Shown here: in pieces, positions 1 to 8,608 of the stretch
How positions within the stretch are numbered: position 1 is the stretch's first letter
Layout of the letters: the number at the start of each line of letters is the position of its first letter
Assembly: GCF_007655005.1 (NCBI RefSeq)
Contig: NZ_SZVW01000008.1
Coordinates: 62,001-126,000 of the forward strand
DNA length: 64,000 nucleotides
Direction of reading: 5' to 3'
Origin: Streptomyces tibetensis
GTDB lineage: Bacteria; Actinomycetota; Actinomycetes; Streptomycetales; Streptomycetaceae
The notes under the pieces: model-generated
Told to the model about the DNA's origin: nothing
Seen by the model: the letters and a program-made list of their open reading frames with translations, nothing else
The model's database searches: none
Position numbers and translations under genes: made by a program

Positions 1-513
1 GACGGGCGCATCTCCACCTCGGCCGGTGTCACCGCCGGCATCGACCTGGCCCTCGCCCTGGTCGAGGAGGACCTGGGCCGGGACGCCGCCCTGACGATCG
101 CCCGGCACCTGGTGGTGTTTCTGCGCCGCCCGGGCAACCAGGCCCAGTTCAGCGCCCAGCTCGCGGCCCAGACCGCACAGCGGGAGCCCCTGCGGGACGT
201 CCAGCGGTGGATCACCGACCACCCCGACGCGGACCTCAGCGTCGACACCCTCGCCGCCCGCGCCCGTCTCTCGCCCCGCCACTTCGCCCGTGCCTTCCGC
301 GCCGAGACCGGCATGACACCGGGCCGCTACGTGGACCGCGTCCGCCTCGAACACGCCCGGCGCCTCCTGGAGGACACCGCCGGCGGTGTCGAGGAGATCG
401 CCCGCACCAGCGGCTACGGCACCCCCGAGGCCATGCGCCGGGCCTTCGTCCGGACCCTCGGAACGCCCCCGGCCGAGTACCGCCGCCGCTTCCGCCCCGC
501 GACCACGCCCTGA
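1..513 (+). CDS. GlxA-type transcriptional regulator, 3' part only
   Basis: The reading frame is open from base 1 and the start lies upstream of the window. The visible N-terminal part (STSAGVTAGIDLALALVEED) is the end of a DJ-1/PfpI-like class I glutamine amidotransferase domain. A C-terminal AraC-type double helix-turn-helix follows (LSVDTLAARARLSPRHFARAF and VEEIARTSGYGTPEAMRRAF). This domain pair defines the GlxA family of regulators. The small DJ-1/PfpI gene begins 33 nt downstream on the same strand, so regulator and enzyme probably form a pair in which the regulator senses a metabolite handled by its neighbour; that link is inferred. Confidence 0.9.
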   Translation, partial: DGRISTSAGVTAGIDLALALVEEDLGRDAALTIARHLVVFLRRPGNQAQFSAQLAAQTAQREPLRDVQRWITDHPDADLSVDTLAARARLSPRHFARAFRAETGMTPGRYVDRVRLEHARRLLEDTAGGVEEIARTSGYGTPEAMRRAFVRTLGTPPAEYRRRFRPATTP

Positions 514-545
514 ACCTCCTCGACACCAGCCGACGAAAGGTCCCC

Positions 546-1181
546 ATGCAGATCGCCATCGTCCTCTACGACCGCTTCACCGCCCTCGACGCCATCGGCC
601 CCTACGAGACCATCGGCCGGCTGCCGGACGCGGAGACCGTCTTCGTCGCCGAGGAGGCCGGCCCCGTGCGCAACGACTCGGGGAACCTCGCGCTCATCGC
701 CGACCGGGCCCTGGCAGACGTACCGCACCCCGACATCATCGTGGTCCCCGGCGGCCCCGGCCCGCTCCCGCTGGCCACGGACGGGCCCCTGCTCAGCTGG
801 CTGCGCACCGCCGACGCCACCAGCACCTGGACCACGTCCGTGTGCACCGGTTCCCTGCTGCTCGCCGCCGCGGGACTTCTCCGCGGCCGCCGCGCCACAT
901 CCCATTGGCTGGCTCTGGAGGAGCTGAAGCGCCTCGGCGTCGAGCCGACGGGGGAGCGGGTCGTCACCGACGGCAAGTACGTCACCGCGGCCGGTGTCTC
1001 CTCCGGTATCGACATGGGCCTCACCCTGCTCGGCCGGATCGCGGGCGACGACCACGCGCAACTCGTCCAGCTCGCCACCGAGTACGACCCGCAGCCGCCC
1101 TACGACGCCGGATCACCCGAGAAGGCCCCCGCGCATCTCGTGGAACTGCTCCGCACGCACTCCGGCGTCATCCTGACGTAG
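546..1181 (+). CDS. DJ-1/PfpI family protein (isonitrile hydratase-like)
   Basis: A 211-residue single-domain DJ-1/PfpI protein. The nucleophile elbow is visible as TTSVCTGSLLLAAAGLL, with the reactive cysteine in SVCTGS, preceded by the PGGPG loop typical of the superfamily. Members include isonitrile hydratases and amidases acting on small metabolites; the exact reaction cannot be read from sequence. The ATG at 546 is preceded by GAAAGG at a workable distance. The gene follows the GlxA-type regulator closely and its end overlaps the convergent enoyl-CoA hydratase gene by 14 bp, leaving no room for a separate terminator. Confidence 0.85.
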   Translation: MQIAIVLYDRFTALDAIGPYETIGRLPDAETVFVAEEAGPVRNDSGNLALIADRALADVPHPDIIVVPGGPGPLPLATDGPLLSWLRTADATSTWTTSVCTGSLLLAAAGLLRGRRATSHWLALEELKRLGVEPTGERVVTDGKYVTAAGVSSGIDMGLTLLGRIAGDDHAQLVQLATEYDPQPPYDAGSPEKAPAHLVELLRTHSGVILT

Positions 1182-1923
1182 GCACACTCCAGCCGAACCG
1201 CGGCTGCCGGCGCTCCAGGAAGGCGGCGACACCCTCCGCGGTGTCGCCGCTCGCCCGCGCCTGCCCGGCCCAGTGCGCGTCCCGGTCCGTACGCCCGTCC
1301 GCGAACTCCTTGGCCGCCGCCTGCGTCAGCTGCGAACGGGATGCCAGGATCCGGGTGAACTCGGCGACCCGCTTGCCGAGTTCACCCTCGGGCAGCACCT
1401 CGTCCACCATCCCGGCGCGCAGCGCCCGCTGCGCGTCGATCAACTCCCCGGAGAACAGCAGGTACTTGGCGGTGGCCGGACCCACCAGGGACACCAGCCG
1501 CCGGGTCGAGGACGCCGGATACACGATGCCGAGCTTCGCGGGTGTCACACCGAACAGCGCCCCGTCCTCGGCGAACCGCAGATCGCAGGCCGCCGCCAGC
1601 TGCGACCCGCCGCCCACGCAGTGCCCCCGGATCGCGGCCAGCGTCGGCTTCGGGAACCTGACCAGCGCCTCCTCGGCCCGCACGGCCAGCCCCTGCGCCT
1701 CCTCGGGCGAGCCCCGCAGCGTCGAGATGTCGGCCCCGGCGCAGAACGTGCCCCCCTCACCGGTCAGCACCAGCGCCCGTACGGCCGGGTCCTGCGCGAG
1801 CTCATCCAGCACAGTGGGGAGGGAGCGCCACATCGCGGCCGTCATGGCGTTGCGCTTCTCGGGATGACGTATGACGACCGTCGCGACCGAGTCGGTCACG
1901 CGGTGCTTCAGCTGCGGCTCCAT
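1168..1923 (-). CDS. enoyl-CoA hydratase/isomerase family protein
   Basis: A 251-residue crotonase-fold protein. The oxyanion-hole regions are recognisable: FCAGADISTLRG, and HCVGGGSQLAAACDLRFA followed by the AKLGIVYP segment. Length is normal for the family. The start is placed at the ATG at 1923 (MEPQLKHRVTDSV); a longer frame to 2028 has no family-like sequence. It probably hydrates or isomerises enoyl-CoA esters in fatty-acid or amino-acid degradation, but the crotonase family is broad and substrate is not predictable here. It stands alone, convergent with the DJ-1/PfpI gene and divergent from the ATP-binding protein gene. Confidence 0.88.
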   Translation of the reverse strand: MEPQLKHRVTDSVATVVIRHPEKRNAMTAAMWRSLPTVLDELAQDPAVRALVLTGEGGTFCAGADISTLRGSPEEAQGLAVRAEEALVRFPKPTLAAIRGHCVGGGSQLAAACDLRFAEDGALFGVTPAKLGIVYPASSTRRLVSLVGPATAKYLLFSGELIDAQRALRAGMVDEVLPEGELGKRVAEFTRILASRSQLTQAAAKEFADGRTDRDAHWAGQARASGDTAEGVAAFLERRQPRFGWSVPTSG

Positions 1924-2141
1924 GCGCCGGATGCTATCCGGATGCCAAACCCGTACAACCCGAATAGTTCGCCGAGACGGCACAACAGGGACAGGACCAG
2001 TCCCACAACTGACCGTGTCATACGCCAACGGTCAGAAGCGCTCGATATCTGCTGACTTCTGTTCAGTCCCGGGGCGCGAGGCGCATCGTTACCAACACTC
2101 GGTGTGTGGCGACAATCGAGCGCGAGGGTGGCGACCGGACT

Positions 2142-2648
2142 ATGGACGACGACGGGCGTGGGTTCGGTCCGCGCCCAGAGGGCGGCGCGGCGCCCTTCGG
2201 CCCGGGGCCCGCGGATCCGCTGCCCTATGAAGGGGTCTGGAGGTTCACCGCACCGGCGGTCGACGCCTCGGTCCCCCAGGCACGGCACGCCGTGCGGGAC
2301 CTGCTGCTGCGGCAGGGAGTGCCGGTCTCGGACGACCTGGCGCAGGGGCTGCTGCTGATCGTCTCGGAGCTGGTGACGAACGCCGTGAAGCACGCGGCCG
2401 TGCTGTCCCCGACGATCGCCGTCGAGCTGGCCGTCGGTGCCGAGTGGCTCCGGGTGTCCGTGGAGGACAACCATCCGTACCGGCCCACCGCCCTGGAGAC
2501 GGACCACGGCCGCACCGGCGGGCGCGGACTGCTCCTGGTGCGCGAGATCACCCGCGAGGCGGGCGGCGTGTGCGAGGTCGAGTACACCGCGAGCGGCGGC
2601 AAGGTGGTCTGGGCCGCCCTGCCGCTCAAACCCGCGCGCTTCGCGTGA
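2142..2648 (+). CDS. ATP-binding protein, anti-sigma/serine-kinase (HATPase_c) type
   Basis: A 168-residue protein with one GHKL ATPase domain. The N box is LLIVSELVTNAVKHA, the G1-type segment is VSVEDNHPYRP and the G2-type segment is GGRGLLLVREITREAGG. Streptomyces carry many such stand-alone RsbW-like ATPases that phosphorylate anti-sigma antagonists or bind sigma factors; the partner of this one is not visible nearby. Start choice is uncertain: ATG 2142 has GAGGGTG about 11 nt upstream, while an in-frame GTG at 2106 would add 12 residues with no clear ribosome binding site. It converges on idi. Confidence 0.8.
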   Translation: MDDDGRGFGPRPEGGAAPFGPGPADPLPYEGVWRFTAPAVDASVPQARHAVRDLLLRQGVPVSDDLAQGLLLIVSELVTNAVKHAAVLSPTIAVELAVGAEWLRVSVEDNHPYRPTALETDHGRTGGRGLLLVREITREAGGVCEVEYTASGGKVVWAALPLKPARFA

Positions 2649-2670
2649 GGGAAGGTCCCTTCAGAGCGGT

Positions 2671-2735
2671 GCCGGGCCGCGCGACCCGGCGGCCCGGGTG
2701 AAAGGAGCCCACCCCCCAAGGCCCCGGCGCCGGGC
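2671..2735. terminator. probable bidirectional terminator region
   Basis: The gap between two convergent genes holds two GC-rich dyads: GCCGGG (2671-2676) with CCCGGC (2685-2690), and a GCCCCGGCGCCGGGC hairpin near 2721-2735. There is no U tract, which is usual for Streptomyces terminators. Confidence 0.5.
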
Positions 2736-2740
2736 CCCCG

Positions 2741-3334
2741 TCACCAGCCGGCCGACGGGCCCGTCAGCTCCCTGATCGCCGGCCGGGCCGCGTCCAGGAC
2801 GGTCATGAACCAGGACGAGAAGGTGTCCTTGGCGTGCCGCTCCGCCAACTCCGGCGGGGTCACGAACACCGTCGACGCCACCTCCTCCGGGTCCGGCCGC
2901 ACCACGGCCTGCACCATGCCGACGAAGAGGTGGTTGTACTCCTGCTCCACCAGGCCGGACTCCGGGTCCGGGTGGTTGTAGCGGACCGTGCCCGCCTCGG
3001 CCAGCAGGGACGGGGACGCGCCGAGTTCCTCGAACGTGCGCCGCGCCGCCGCGGCGAAGGGCGCCTCGCCGGGGTAGGGGTGGCCGCAGCACGTGTTGGA
3101 CCACACACCGGGGGAGTGGTACTTGCCCAGCGCGCGCTGCTGGAGGAGCAGCCGGCCGTACTCGTCGAAGAGGAACACCGAGAACGCGCGGTGCAGCTGT
3201 CCGGGCGGCTGGTGGGCGGCGAGCTTCTCCGCGGTGCCGATCGTCACGCCGTCCTCGTCGACCAGTTCCAGCAAAATCGCGTCTGCGGTGCCGTTCGACG
3301 GGTTGTGCGTCGCGGTGGCAGGTGTGATCGGCAT
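2741..3334 (-). CDS. idi: isopentenyl-diphosphate delta-isomerase, type I
   Basis: Interconverts isopentenyl and dimethylallyl diphosphate. The Nudix-fold type I enzyme is recognised by SNTCCGHPYPGE, which carries the catalytic cysteine, and by the EYNHLF segment with the catalytic glutamate; HRAFSVFLFD is also typical. Two ATGs compete. The one at 3340 directly abuts its GAAGG ribosome binding site (3341-3345), whereas the ATG at 3334 has a 6-nt spacing, so the 197-residue form (MPITPATATHN) is preferred. The gene lies about 10 kb from the hopanoid operon, which contains dxs and ispG, so it plausibly helps supply C5 units to that pathway. Confidence 0.95.
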   Translation of the reverse strand: MPITPATATHNPSNGTADAILLELVDEDGVTIGTAEKLAAHQPPGQLHRAFSVFLFDEYGRLLLQQRALGKYHSPGVWSNTCCGHPYPGEAPFAAAARRTFEELGASPSLLAEAGTVRYNHPDPESGLVEQEYNHLFVGMVQAVVRPDPEEVASTVFVTPPELAERHAKDTFSSWFMTVLDAARPAIRELTGPSAGW

Positions 3335-3606
3335 ACCCATCCTTCACATCGGTCTTCGCGCCCCAAGTCTGCCGTACGAATCCGGCACTCCCGGCACTTC
3401 GCGGCACGCCCGCATGTCCCGCGCGGCTGCGCGGACCGCGGCCGGCACCGGTCGGACGCCGGGAAAGGGACCCGGTAGATGATCGTGCCCGGCCGGGCAG
3501 GCGGAAATTCGTCCCTGCCGGGGCTGTGGGGCTCAGGGCGCGGGCGTGTGGCGGAAGGTTGCGTTCTCCGGCGCACGCGCAGCGAAGTGCGCCCTACCTG
3601 CTCCCA

Positions 3607-3694
3607 CCTGCCCCAGCCGACTCACAACCCTGCCCAGCTGACTCACACCCCTGCCCCACCTGACTCACACCCCTGCCCCCACCTGACGCACACG
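3607..3694. repeat. four tandem 21-23 bp imperfect repeats
   Basis: Four head-to-tail units based on CCTGCCCCACCTGACTCACACC lie at 3607-3628, 3629-3649, 3650-3671 and 3672-3694, in the space between the end of the cation-efflux gene and the upstream region of idi. No gene is seen in 3341-3711. Confidence 0.8.
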
Positions 3695-3711
3695 CCTCCG
3701 CGACCGCCGCG

Positions 3712-4647
3712 TCAGTGGCAGAGCCGCGCCTCGTGCTCCGCGTGCCCGACCGGTTCCAGCTGGAAGGTGCAGTGCTCCACGTCGAAGTGGTCGCCGAGGC
3801 AGCCCTGGAGCTCGTGGAGCATCTTCTCGTGGCCTATCGCGTTCAGGGCCTCCGAGCTGACGACGACGTGCGCCGACAGCACCGGCATACCGGAGGTGAT
3901 CGTCCAGGCGTGCAGGTCGTGCACGTCCTCCACACCCTCCGTGGCGAGGATGTGCGACCGCACCTCCACCATGTCGACGCCCTTGGGAGCGGCCTCCAGC
4001 AGCACGGAGAGCGTCTCGCTCAGCAGTTTCCACGTCCGGGGGGCGATCATCAGCGCGATGACGAGCGAGGCGATCGGGTCGGCGGGCTGCCAGCCCGTGA
4101 GCATGATCACCACGGACGAGACGATCACCGTGACCGAGCCCAGGGCGTCCGCCGCCACCTCCAGGAACGCGCCGCGCACGTTCAGGCTCTCCTTCTGCCC
4201 GCGCATCAGCAGCGACAGCGAGACCAGATTCGCCACCAGGCCGATCGCACCGAACAGCAGAGCCAGTCGGCCCTCGGTCTCCGCCGGCGTGATGAAGCGC
4301 TGGACCGACTCGTACACGACGTAGCCGCCGGCACCGAGCAGCAGCAGGCAGTTGGCCAGGGCGGCGAGGATCTCGGCCCGGGCGTATCCGAAGGTGGCCC
4401 GCTCGCTGGGCGGCCGGTTCGCGAAGTGGATGGCGAGCAGCGCCATGCCGAGGCCCAGGGCGTCCGTCGCCATGTGCGCGGAGTCCGCGACGAGTGCCAG
4501 GGAGTCGGCCAGGGCGCCGCCGACGATCTGCACGGCCACGATGCCGAGCGTGATCGCCAGCGCGACGCGCAGTCTGCCGCGGTACGCCGAGGTCGCCGTA
4601 CCGGCCCCCGCGCCGTGCGCGTGCCCGTGATCGTGCCCAGCCCCCAT
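3712..4647 (-). CDS. cation diffusion facilitator family metal transporter
   Basis: A 311-residue inner-membrane exporter of divalent metals (probably zinc or cobalt) driven by proton exchange. It opens with a His-rich tail (MGAGHDHGHAHG), followed by about six membrane segments and a cytoplasmic C-terminal domain. The transmembrane 2 metal motif is present in DSLALVADSAHMATD (HxxxD). The matching transmembrane 5 position reads EVAAD rather than the common HxxxD, which may shift metal preference. Length and order fit the CzcD/ZitB-like subfamily. It stands between galE and idi, all on the minus strand, with its own 100-nt upstream region. Confidence 0.92.
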   Translation of the reverse strand: MGAGHDHGHAHGAGAGTATSAYRGRLRVALAITLGIVAVQIVGGALADSLALVADSAHMATDALGLGMALLAIHFANRPPSERATFGYARAEILAALANCLLLLGAGGYVVYESVQRFITPAETEGRLALLFGAIGLVANLVSLSLLMRGQKESLNVRGAFLEVAADALGSVTVIVSSVVIMLTGWQPADPIASLVIALMIAPRTWKLLSETLSVLLEAAPKGVDMVEVRSHILATEGVEDVHDLHAWTITSGMPVLSAHVVVSSEALNAIGHEKMLHELQGCLGDHFDVEHCTFQLEPVGHAEHEARLCH

Positions 4648-4749
4648 GAGAAGTCAGCCTCCGTGTGTCCGCCTGATCGTGCTCGGGGACCCCAGTGAAC
4701 TACGGGGAGGGGGTATGTGCAACGCGGCACTGAACACCGTTGTCATGTG

Positions 4750-4782
4750 CCCTGACCTGCGGAAACGTTGCGCAGGTCAGGG
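4750..4782 (-). terminator. galE terminator hairpin
   Basis: A perfect 12-bp stem (CCCTGACCTGCG at 4750-4761 with CGCAGGTCAGGG at 4771-4782) and a 9-nt loop, 12 nt past the galE stop codon. The promoter of the cation-efflux gene must lie in 4648-4749; I see no convincing -35/-10 pair there. Confidence 0.8.
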
Positions 4783-4794
4783 CGCTGCGGGCGA

Positions 4795-5766
4795 TCAGGA
4801 GCCGTGGTGCAGCCGCCAGCCCCGCCAGGCCGACTCGGTCATCTCGCGCACCCCGCGCCGGGCGGTCCAGCCGAGTTCGGCGGCCGCCCGGGCGGCCGAG
4901 GCCACCGCACGGGGGGCGTCTCCGGGGCGGCGCCCCTCGACCATCGGAGTCCGGCGGTCGCCGGTGACCTCGCCGATGACCGTGACCAGTTCGCGGACCG
5001 AGACACCCTCACCGCGGCCGATGTTGACCGTCAGATCACCCTTGCCACCGCCCCCGGCCAGTCGCCGGGCCGCCGCCAGATGGGCCTCGGCGAGGTCGGC
5101 GACGTGAATGTAGTCACGGACGCAGGTGCCGTCCGGGGTCGCGTAGTCGTCGCCGAAGATCCGGGGCGCCTCGTCGCGCGTCAGCCGGTCGAAGACCATC
5201 GGGACGATGTTGAAGACGCCCGTGTCCGCCAGCTCCGGCGCGGCGGCGCCCGCCACGTTGAAATAGCGCAGACATACGGTGGAGATTCCGTGCGCCTTTC
5301 CCGCCGCCCGCACCAGCCACTCCCCGGCCAGCTTGGTCTCGCCGTACGGGTTCACCGGCGCGCAGGGGGTGTCCTCCGTGATGAGGTCCACACCCGGGTC
5401 GCCGTACACGGCGGCCGACGAGGAGAACACGAAGCGCTCGATCCCGGCCTCGGCGACCGCGTCCAGCAGAGTCACCAGACCGCCGACGTTCTCCCGGTAG
5501 TAGCGCGTCGGCTGCGCGACGGACTCGGCGACCTGCTTGCGCGCCGCGAGATGCACCACGCCCGTCACGCCGTGCTCGGCGAAGACCCGCTTCAGCAGCC
5601 CCCCGTCCAGCGAGGAGCCCCGCACGAGCGGGACCTCGGCAGGGAGCCGCGCGGGCACCCCGGCCGACAGATCGTCCAGGGCGAGGACGCTCTCCCCGGC
5701 CTCGGTCATGGCCCTCGCCACATGTGCTCCGATATAGCCGGCACCGCCGGTGATCAGCCACGTCAT
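4795..5766 (-). CDS. galE: UDP-glucose 4-epimerase
   Basis: A 323-residue extended SDR enzyme that interconverts UDP-glucose and UDP-galactose. The NAD-binding GGAGYIGAHVA is at the N-terminus and the catalytic YxxxK is in NPYGETKLAGE, with the serine region in FSSSAAVYGDP. The start is the ATG at 5766 (MTWLITGGAGYIG); an upstream frame extension to 5961 lacks family similarity. It is divergent from the adjacent glycoconjugate cluster, for which it could supply a UDP-hexose, although a role in galactose use with the GH36 gene further along is equally possible. Confidence 0.93.
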   Translation of the reverse strand: MTWLITGGAGYIGAHVARAMTEAGESVLALDDLSAGVPARLPAEVPLVRGSSLDGGLLKRVFAEHGVTGVVHLAARKQVAESVAQPTRYYRENVGGLVTLLDAVAEAGIERFVFSSSAAVYGDPGVDLITEDTPCAPVNPYGETKLAGEWLVRAAGKAHGISTVCLRYFNVAGAAAPELADTGVFNIVPMVFDRLTRDEAPRIFGDDYATPDGTCVRDYIHVADLAEAHLAAARRLAGGGGKGDLTVNIGRGEGVSVRELVTVIGEVTGDRRTPMVEGRRPGDAPRAVASAARAAAELGWTARRGVREMTESAWRGWRLHHGS

Positions 5767-5996
5767 GGTCGCCCACCCTATGCGGCCGAGGACACCGCCT
5801 GCGCAATGTCCTCGATGTCCGCTTAAGGGGGCGCGGTTTGTGGGGCGGGCCCCGGATCCACGATGATGATCGCGGCAAAGGCTCGTGCGAACCGCGTCGA
5901 TCCATCCGCCGAACAGGCGGTGAACGTGGCCCTCCCGGCATCCGATAGCCTCTGCCGACACGCCGCCCGGGAGCCACCGGAGAAGGCGCCCCCATC

Positions 5997-6038
5997 ATGT
6001 ACGTCACCGGCGTCGACGCGTCGGTATCCAGGGAGTGA
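5997..6038 (+). CDS. possible 13-aa leader peptide before the CDP-alcohol phosphotransferase gene
   Basis: ATG at 5997, preceded by GGAGAAGG, opens MYVTGVDASVSRE and stops at TGA 6036-6038. It is in the same frame as the downstream TTG start at 6045, and its last codons contain the GGGAG that serves as ribosome binding site for that gene. Termination and restart could therefore be coupled. Whether it is translated is not known; 5767-5996 otherwise holds only the divergent promoter region with galE. Confidence 0.4.
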   Translation: MYVTGVDASVSRE

Positions 6039-6044
6039 ATTCGG

Positions 6045-7859
6045 TTGTCGACCGCCATCCTCACCGGCCAGCCGGTCCCCGGATCGTCGATCGAGGCCGA
6101 CCTGCGGTCCCTCGGGTTCGACCTCCGGACCGCGACCGACGCCGCCGAGGCCGAGACCCTCCTCGCCGAGGTACCCGGCGACCAGAGGGTCGCCCTGGTC
6201 GACGCCCGCTTCGTGGGCCACGTGCACGCGCTGCGCCTCGGCCTCACCGACCCCCGCTTCCCGCTCGCCGCGATCCCCGGTGCCGTCACCGCCCAGCCCG
6301 CCGGCCGCCAGGCGCTGACCCGGGCGATGGCCCGCGAGAACTCCGCGGGCGGCGGCACCACCCTCGTCGACAGCCTCGCCGACCGCATTCTCACCGCCCT
6401 CGACGCCGACGGCACCGCCGTGCACCGCCCGGAGCTGGGCAGTCTCGTCGCCGCCGTCCCCGCCGACCCGCAGGCCCGCAACGAAGCACGGCAGGCGGTG
6501 ACCGACGTCGACGACGAGGCCGTACGCCTGAAGTCCGCCGTGAAGGCCCGCGACGGCTTCTTCACCACGTACTGCATCAGCCCCTACTCCCGCTACATCG
6601 CCCGCTGGTGCGCCCGCCGTGGCCTGACCCCGAACCAGGTCACCACCGCCTCGCTGATCACCGCCCTCATAGCGGCGGCCTGCGCGGCCACCGGCACCCG
6701 CGGCGGTTTCGTCGCGGCCGGCGTCCTGCTGATCGCGTCCTTCGTGCTGGACTGCACCGACGGCCAGCTCGCCCGTTACTCCCTGCAGTACTCCACGCTC
6801 GGCGCCTGGCTGGACGCGACCTTCGACCGGGCCAAGGAGTACGCCTACTACGCCGGCCTCGCCCTCGGAGCCGCCCGCGGCGGCGACGATGTGTGGGCCC
6901 TGGCCCTCGGTGCCATGGTCCTGCAGTCCTGCCGGCACGTCGTGGACTTCTCCTTCAACGAGGCCAACCACGACGCCACCGCCAACACCAGCCCCACCGC
7001 CGCGCTCTCCGACAAGCTCGACAGTGTCGGCTGGACGGTGTGGATCCGCCGGATGATCGTGCTGCCGATCGGCGAGCGCTGGGCGATGATCGCGGTCCTG
7101 ACGGCGCTCACCACGCCCCGCATCACCTTCTACGCGCTGCTCATCGGCTGCGCCTTCGCCGCGACCTACACCACGGCCGGCCGGGTGCTGCGCTCCCTGA
7201 CCCGCAAGGCCAGGCGGACCGACCGGGCGGCCGGCGCCCTGGCCGACCTCGCCGACAGCGGCCCCCTCGCACAGGGCTTCGCCGAGGCGCTCAAGAAGCC
7301 CGCCCGAAAGCTGCCGGGCCTCACCGCCCCCGTGATCGCCCTGCTCGGCGGTCTCGCCGTCGCCCTCACCGCGGCGCTGACGGACTTCGGCGGTCCCTGG
7401 CCGGTCGTCGCGGCGCTCGTCTACGCCCTCACCTCGGGCCTCGCCGTCGCCCGCCCCCTCAAGGGCGCCCTCGACTGGCTGGTCCCCCCGGTCTTCCGCG
7501 CCGCCGAATACGGCACCGTCCTGGTCCTCGCGGCCAAGACGGACGTGAACGGGGCCCTCCCCGCGGCCTTCGGGCTGGTGGCCGCGGTCGCCTACCATCA
7601 CTACGACACGGTCTACCGCATCCGCGGCGACGCCGGAGCGCCCCCGGCCTGGCTGGTGCGCTCCATCGGAGGGCACGAAGGGCGGACGCTGCTCGTCACC
7701 GTCCTCGCCGCGCTGCTCACCGCCTCGCAGTTCAAGGTCGCGCTCACGGCACTGGCCGTGGCTGTGGCCCTCGTGGTGCTCGTCGAGAGCATCCGCTTCT
7801 GGGTCGGCGCCCACCAGGGCGGCGCACCCGCCGTACACGACGAAGGAGAAACCGCATGA
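6045..7859 (+). CDS. CDP-alcohol phosphatidyltransferase-domain protein, 604 aa
   Basis: An integral membrane enzyme expected to transfer a phospho-alcohol from a CDP-activated donor. The complete CDP-alcohol phosphotransferase signature is present: D236-x2-D239-G240-x2-A243-R244-x8-G253-x3-D257-x3-D261. Around it are an N-terminal soluble region (about residues 1-165, unassigned) and a C-terminal hydrophobic region with many membrane segments (about 370-595) that is not part of the catalytic core, so the protein is much longer than the usual 200-residue enzyme. Translation starts at TTG 6045, with GGGAG at 6031-6035. It overlaps the nucleotidyltransferase gene by 4 nt, so the two are probably made together. 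Confidence 0.85.
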   Translation: MSTAILTGQPVPGSSIEADLRSLGFDLRTATDAAEAETLLAEVPGDQRVALVDARFVGHVHALRLGLTDPRFPLAAIPGAVTAQPAGRQALTRAMARENSAGGGTTLVDSLADRILTALDADGTAVHRPELGSLVAAVPADPQARNEARQAVTDVDDEAVRLKSAVKARDGFFTTYCISPYSRYIARWCARRGLTPNQVTTASLITALIAAACAATGTRGGFVAAGVLLIASFVLDCTDGQLARYSLQYSTLGAWLDATFDRAKEYAYYAGLALGAARGGDDVWALALGAMVLQSCRHVVDFSFNEANHDATANTSPTAALSDKLDSVGWTVWIRRMIVLPIGERWAMIAVLTALTTPRITFYALLIGCAFAATYTTAGRVLRSLTRKARRTDRAAGALADLADSGPLAQGFAEALKKPARKLPGLTAPVIALLGGLAVALTAALTDFGGPWPVVAALVYALTSGLAVARPLKGALDWLVPPVFRAAEYGTVLVLAAKTDVNGALPAAFGLVAAVAYHHYDTVYRIRGDAGAPPAWLVRSIGGHEGRTLLVTVLAALLTASQFKVALTALAVAVALVVLVESIRFWVGAHQGGAPAVHDEGETA

Positions 7860-8608
7860 TCGGCCTCGTGCTCGCAGCCGGCGCCGGACGGCGTCTGCGC
7901 CCCTACACCGACAGCCTCCCCAAGGCACTGGTGCCGGTGGGCCCCGCGGGCATAGAAGGCGAGCCCACGGTTCTCGACCTGACGCTCGGCAACTTCGCCG
8001 AGATCGGTCTCACCGAGGTCGCGATCATCGTCGGCTACCGCAAGGAGGCCGTGTACGCGCGCAAGGAAGCCCTCGAGCAGAAGTACGGCCTCAAGCTCAC
8101 CCTGATCGACAACGACAAGGCCGAGGAGTGGAACAACGCCTACTCCCTGTGGTGCGGGCGTGACGCGCTCAAGGACGGGGTGATCCTCGCCAACGGCGAC
8201 ACCGTCCACCCGGTCTCCGTCGAGAAGACGCTGCTCGCCGCCCGCGGCGACGGCAAGAAGATCATCCTCGCCCTCGACACGGTCAAGGACCTCGCGGAAG
8301 AGGAGATGAAGGTCGTCGTCGACCCCGAGAAGGGCATGACGAAGATCACCAAGCTGATGGATCCCGCCGAGGCCACCGGCGAGTACATCGGCGTCACCCT
8401 CATCGAGGGCGACGCCGCCCCCGAGCTGGCCGACGCCCTCAAGGCCGTCTGGGAGACCGACCCCCAGCAGTTCTACGAGCACGGCTACCAGGAGCTCGTC
8501 AACCGCGGCTTCCGTATCGACGTGGCGCCGATCGGCGACGTCAAGTGGGTGGAGATCGACAACCACGACGATCTCGCCCGCGGACGGGAGATCGCGTGCC
8601 AGTACTGA
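7856..8608 (+). CDS. sugar/alditol-phosphate nucleotidyltransferase
   Basis: A 250-residue nucleotidyltransferase. The N-terminal LVLAAGAGRRLRPYTDSLPKALVPV carries the NTP-binding GxGxRLxP-type motif and the lysine typical of glucose-1-phosphate and phosphocholine cytidylyl/thymidylyltransferases; LANGDTVHP is the metal-binding ND-type site. It most likely makes a CDP-activated polyol, since both flanks encode CDP-alcohol phosphotransferases. The pairing resembles the inositol-1-phosphate cytidylyltransferase/di-myo-inositol-phosphate synthase couple of thermophiles, but the substrate here is unknown. ATG 7856 overlaps the preceding stop (ATGA), and its end overlaps the next gene by 13 nt. 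Confidence 0.85.
   Translation: MIGLVLAAGAGRRLRPYTDSLPKALVPVGPAGIEGEPTVLDLTLGNFAEIGLTEVAIIVGYRKEAVYARKEALEQKYGLKLTLIDNDKAEEWNNAYSLWCGRDALKDGVILANGDTVHPVSVEKTLLAARGDGKKIILALDTVKDLAEEEMKVVVDPEKGMTKITKLMDPAEATGEYIGVTLIEGDAAPELADALKAVWETDPQQFYEHGYQELVNRGFRIDVAPIGDVKWVEIDNHDDLARGREIACQY

Noticed and set aside
1924-2028. 35-residue N-terminal extension of the enoyl-CoA hydratase
   Set aside because: Not similar to crotonases; MEPQLKHRVTDSV at 1923 fits the normal start.
3607-3694. Tandem repeats as a CRISPR array
   Set aside because: Units abut directly, with no unique spacers and no cas genes.
5767-5996. Promoter GTGAAC...TAGCCT for the 6-13 kb cluster
   Set aside because: Spacing is about 20 bp and the -10 is weak, so I do not claim it.
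5823-7928. 701-codon open frame on the minus strand opposite the phosphotransferase gene
   Set aside because: High-GC shadow frame: Gly/Arg/Asp-rich, no domain, and the plus-strand frame has a complete enzyme motif.
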